Of a DNA stretch of 64,000 bases, positions 61,506 through 64,000 are shown one piece after another; the stretch's first letter is position 1; each line of letters starts with the position of its first letter. The stretch spans positions 97,139 to 161,138 of the forward strand of contig NZ_PEBK01000007.1 of NCBI RefSeq assembly GCF_002802905.1, given 5' to 3'. A program made the translations under genes and the position numbers. Origin of the DNA: Bifidobacterium simiarum. Its GTDB lineage: Bacteria; Actinomycetota; Actinomycetes; Actinomycetales; Bifidobacteriaceae. The notes beneath the pieces were generated by a model that did no database searches, was not told the origin of the DNA, and saw nothing but the letters and a program-made list of their open reading frames with translations.

Positions 61506-63806
61506 CTATAGCGACTTCCATGCGACGCCCTCGCCGCGCCAGCCGGCACGCTGCACGGCCACGTACTCGCCGTAGCTCATCGTGTACACATGCTCACCAC
61601 TGTTGCGGCTGTACAGGCGGTACACGTTCTTGCCGCTGGACGGCGCGTACCATGCGACGCCCTCGTTTTTCCAGCCGAGGCGCACCAGCATGTCATGCTC
61701 CGCCTTGTTCAGCGTCCAGTTGTGGTTGCCGGTACGACGGTTGTACTCGCGGTACACCGGACGGGCGCCGGGCGTGTCCTTCGACACGGTGATGAACGAG
61801 GCGGCCTTGCGGCTCTCGTCACGCCAGCCCAGGCGGACCAGCATGTCCTTCTCCGCCCTGTTCGTCGTGTAGTGATGCAGACCGGACCGACGGTTGTAGA
61901 CACGGTAGACGGGCACCTGCTTCACCGTGGGCTTCGACGGGGTCGCGTTCTTCGTCCACTTGGCGGTCAGCGTGATGTTCGCCGTCACCCCGCGGTTGAA
62001 GTCCCACTTCGCATTGCCGTAATACCAGCCCGCGAACGCGTAGCCGGCACGGGTCGGGTTCTTCGGCTGAGCGACCTTCGCGCCGTTGGCGACCTTCTGC
62101 GAGGCGACCTTCGAGCCGCCGTTCGAGTTGAACGCCACGGTACGGTACACCACCGGCGCGGGAGCGCCCTTCATGGTGAAGCTCACACTGGCATGCAGCG
62201 TGCCCAGTGCGCCTTTGTAGTCATAAGACACAATTGCACCAGCTTTCGCTCCCGCCGACGGAGCAATCACCCCAACAGGTGAGATTGAACCACCTTTAAT
62301 ATTTGACACTTTCGACATATCAAACTGAGGAATCAACTTCTTCAAATTCAGCGAACGTCCATTCACTGGATATGGCTTTTGCTTATCAAAAGTACCCATA
62401 TACCATCCCGAAGGCTTTTTTCCTGAGTCGCGATAAGCAAGAAGATAGTCCCCAAATGACCCAATGCCATCAAGATCGGGATTCTGCGACACGTCTATAA
62501 AAGTCAAATGATTATTAGATGAGCCATCATACCGGTAATCATCATTACCGATCCCCAACCCCTGAAGTTGTGAATTATGCGACACATCCAACGCGGTCAA
62601 TCGGTTGTTATATACACCAATATTTTGAAGGAGAGGATTACGCGACACATCCAACTTCGTCAATCGATTACCACCGGCATAGAGTTGCCGCAGATCACGA
62701 TTGCGAGACAAATCCAAAGTCGTTAGATAATTTCTCTCAAGAATCAATTCCTGAATCCGCGGATTATGCGATACATCAATCTTTGAAAGCTGATTGAGAG
62801 CTAAATCCAACTTAGTCAGTTGAGGAGCTCCTGAAAGATCGACCGAAGACAGATGACCTCTACGATTGTTACGAGGATTCTTGGGATCTTCATAACCGGT
62901 CACAGTCACAGCCGATAACTTTGGATTGTGCTTAAACGTCAAAGAAGACATGTGACTTTCTTTAGCCGTAAAAGAAACGAGCTCCGAATTTTTTGACAAG
63001 TCTATAGAAGACATGGGGGTTTCAGAAATATCCAAATTTTTCAGTTTTGAATTATGGGATAAGTCTAATGAGGACAGCTTATTCCCGCTAACGTCCAATG
63101 CCGTCAATTGCAAATTATGCGTTAGGCCCAACGAACTCAGTCGATCAAACATGGCGTTCAATGTCACCAGGTTGGGCACATGAGACAAATCCAAAGAGGT
63201 TAAGGCATTAAAGGAGACATCCAATGACTCCAGTTTGGGAGTATGCGATAAATCCAATGATGTCAGGCGGTTATTGATCACGTTAAGTGTGGTCAATTGA
63301 GGATTATTTAGCTTCAGGGAAGCCAGTCCGTTGGCATTGCCCGCATCCAATTCCTTCAACTTGGAATTATGGGATACGTCCAAAGAGGACAAAGAGGTTG
63401 AGGAAACCATTAGTTTGGAAAGATTAGAGAAGAACTCGATACCTTTGGCAGATTTAACATCTGATGGAATATCCATATCGGTAACGGAATTCCTCTCAGA
63501 AAGACTGAGAACTCCATCTTCATTTTCATCGTATCCAACAACGCCACTACCGTCAGCATCAAATTCGCCCGTCATCATCTTACGGAATTCCGCATCCGGG
63601 AAATTCGTGGCGTTGATGGGGATGTCACCGGCGGCGGCCGAGGCACCACCGGCAGCCGTTGACGCCGAAGCGGCGGCAGACCCCTTCGCACCCTCCTCCG
63701 CGGCGTTGGCCACGGCCCCCATCGGCAGGAGCGTGGCCACCGACGCGACGGCGCCGATGCCGATCCTCCACAGTCTGCTCAGATACGCTGGTCTTCCAGT
63801 GCGCAT
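61506..63806 (-). CDS. Secreted LRR / InlB-repeat / DUF5648 protein, paralog 2
   Basis: 766 residues with the same plan as paralog 1: signal peptide (LWRIGIGAVASVATLLPMGAVANA), an acidic EF-hand-like segment (DADGSGVVGYDENEDG), 15 or more leucine-rich repeats (LTSLDLSHTPKLESLDVSFN), one InlB-type repeat and three DUF5648-type repeats. It is about 80 residues longer, almost all in the LRR part. Signal peptide and last 250 residues are almost the same as in paralog 1, while the LRR core is diverged and GC-poorer. No wall anchor is visible. AAAAGGAGG precedes the ATG. Confidence 0.9.
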   Translation of the reverse strand: MRTGRPAYLSRLWRIGIGAVASVATLLPMGAVANAAEEGAKGSAAASASTAAGGASAAAGDIPINATNFPDAEFRKMMTGEFDADGSGVVGYDENEDGVLSLSERNSVTDMDIPSDVKSAKGIEFFSNLSKLMVSSTSLSSLDVSHNSKLKELDAGNANGLASLKLNNPQLTTLNVINNRLTSLDLSHTPKLESLDVSFNALTSLDLSHVPNLVTLNAMFDRLSSLGLTHNLQLTALDVSGNKLSSLDLSHNSKLKNLDISETPMSSIDLSKNSELVSFTAKESHMSSLTFKHNPKLSAVTVTGYEDPKNPRNNRRGHLSSVDLSGAPQLTKLDLALNQLSKIDVSHNPRIQELILERNYLTTLDLSRNRDLRQLYAGGNRLTKLDVSRNPLLQNIGVYNNRLTALDVSHNSQLQGLGIGNDDYRYDGSSNNHLTFIDVSQNPDLDGIGSFGDYLLAYRDSGKKPSGWYMGTFDKQKPYPVNGRSLNLKKLIPQFDMSKVSNIKGGSISPVGVIAPSAGAKAGAIVSYDYKGALGTLHASVSFTMKGAPAPVVYRTVAFNSNGGSKVASQKVANGAKVAQPKNPTRAGYAFAGWYYGNAKWDFNRGVTANITLTAKWTKNATPSKPTVKQVPVYRVYNRRSGLHHYTTNRAEKDMLVRLGWRDESRKAASFITVSKDTPGARPVYREYNRRTGNHNWTLNKAEHDMLVRLGWKNEGVAWYAPSSGKNVYRLYSRNSGEHVYTMSYGEYVAVQRAGWRGEGVAWKSL

Positions 63807-64000
63807 AACCGATCCCTCCTTTTAGGAACGTTCCCTTCGATCCCATGACACCGGCCAAAATCCGCAAGACCGCACCGCCACGGGACGCCGCCCGACCGCA
63901 CTCGTCCGACGTCTTCGGCGAACGGCAGCGCAACTGTCGCCCCGAACCGGAACACGCCGTCCGAACAATCAGGCAACACCCCCTATAATCCCACCCGGCA

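Overview
The window is a 64-kb piece of a high-GC actinobacterial chromosome, almost certainly from a Bifidobacterium. The evidence is the bifidobacterial-style atpBEFHAGDC operon next to nucS (mismatch repair of bacteria without MutS/MutL), an orphan GlnR-type regulator, a Maf-Nudix fusion, an L-fuconate dehydratase/SDR locus of the non-phosphorylating fucose pathway, and the permease-argS-lysA-hom-thrB order. The species cannot be fixed from the sequence alone.

Layout. 1-3.5 kb: fucose (or related sugar acid) catabolism with a divergent LacI regulator and palindromic operators. 3.6-5.5 kb: a DUF4143/AAA_14 ATPase with a 5 x 23-bp tandem array upstream, then repeats. 5.5-14.7 kb: Maf-Nudix, thrB, hom, lysA, argS and an amino acid permease, all leftward; lysA carries an in-frame copy of an intergenic repeat. 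15-20 kb: a secreted DUF5648-repeat protein, ridA, an XRE/membrane-protein pair, tRNA-Arg, a CYTH protein and a thioredoxin-like co-chaperone. 20.5-25.6 kb: a lipoprotein/membrane protein pair, an FKBP lipoprotein and nucS, separated by long hairpins with a shared head. 26-33 kb: the complete F1Fo ATP synthase operon. 33.4-39.7 kb: metA, initiator tRNA, a copper P-type ATPase with divergent csoR, and a conserved hypothetical. 40-48.5 kb: glgE, ppa, mntP, a membrane protein, glnR, nth and an anchored solute-binding protein. 48.6-56 kb: valS, chorismate mutase, a DUF4432 aldose epimerase-like protein and rho. 57.5-64 kb: two paralogous secreted LRR/InlB-repeat/DUF5648 proteins flanking a second DUF4143 ATPase.

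How the genes work together. hom, thrB, lysA, argS and metA form an aspartate-family/amino acid supply group with a permease. The atp operon is ordered and complete. The copper ATPase and CsoR share a divergent control region with a near-perfect palindrome. The three DUF5648 proteins are probably cell-surface or secreted factors.

The most unusual content is non-coding. There are: (i) a mosaic family of palindromic repeats at eight places, one of them captured inside lysA; (ii) gene-specific tandem repeats directly upstream of both DUF4143 ATPases; (iii) three arrays with a two-forward/two-reverse layout, two sharing one motif and one using a different motif; (iv) long 3' hairpins with a shared GCGTAC-N3-GGTACGTCGA head; and (v) several genes (valS, csoR, a lipoprotein gene) whose 3' ends including the stop codon are duplicated just downstream. 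All functional statements are inferred from sequence reading without database searches.
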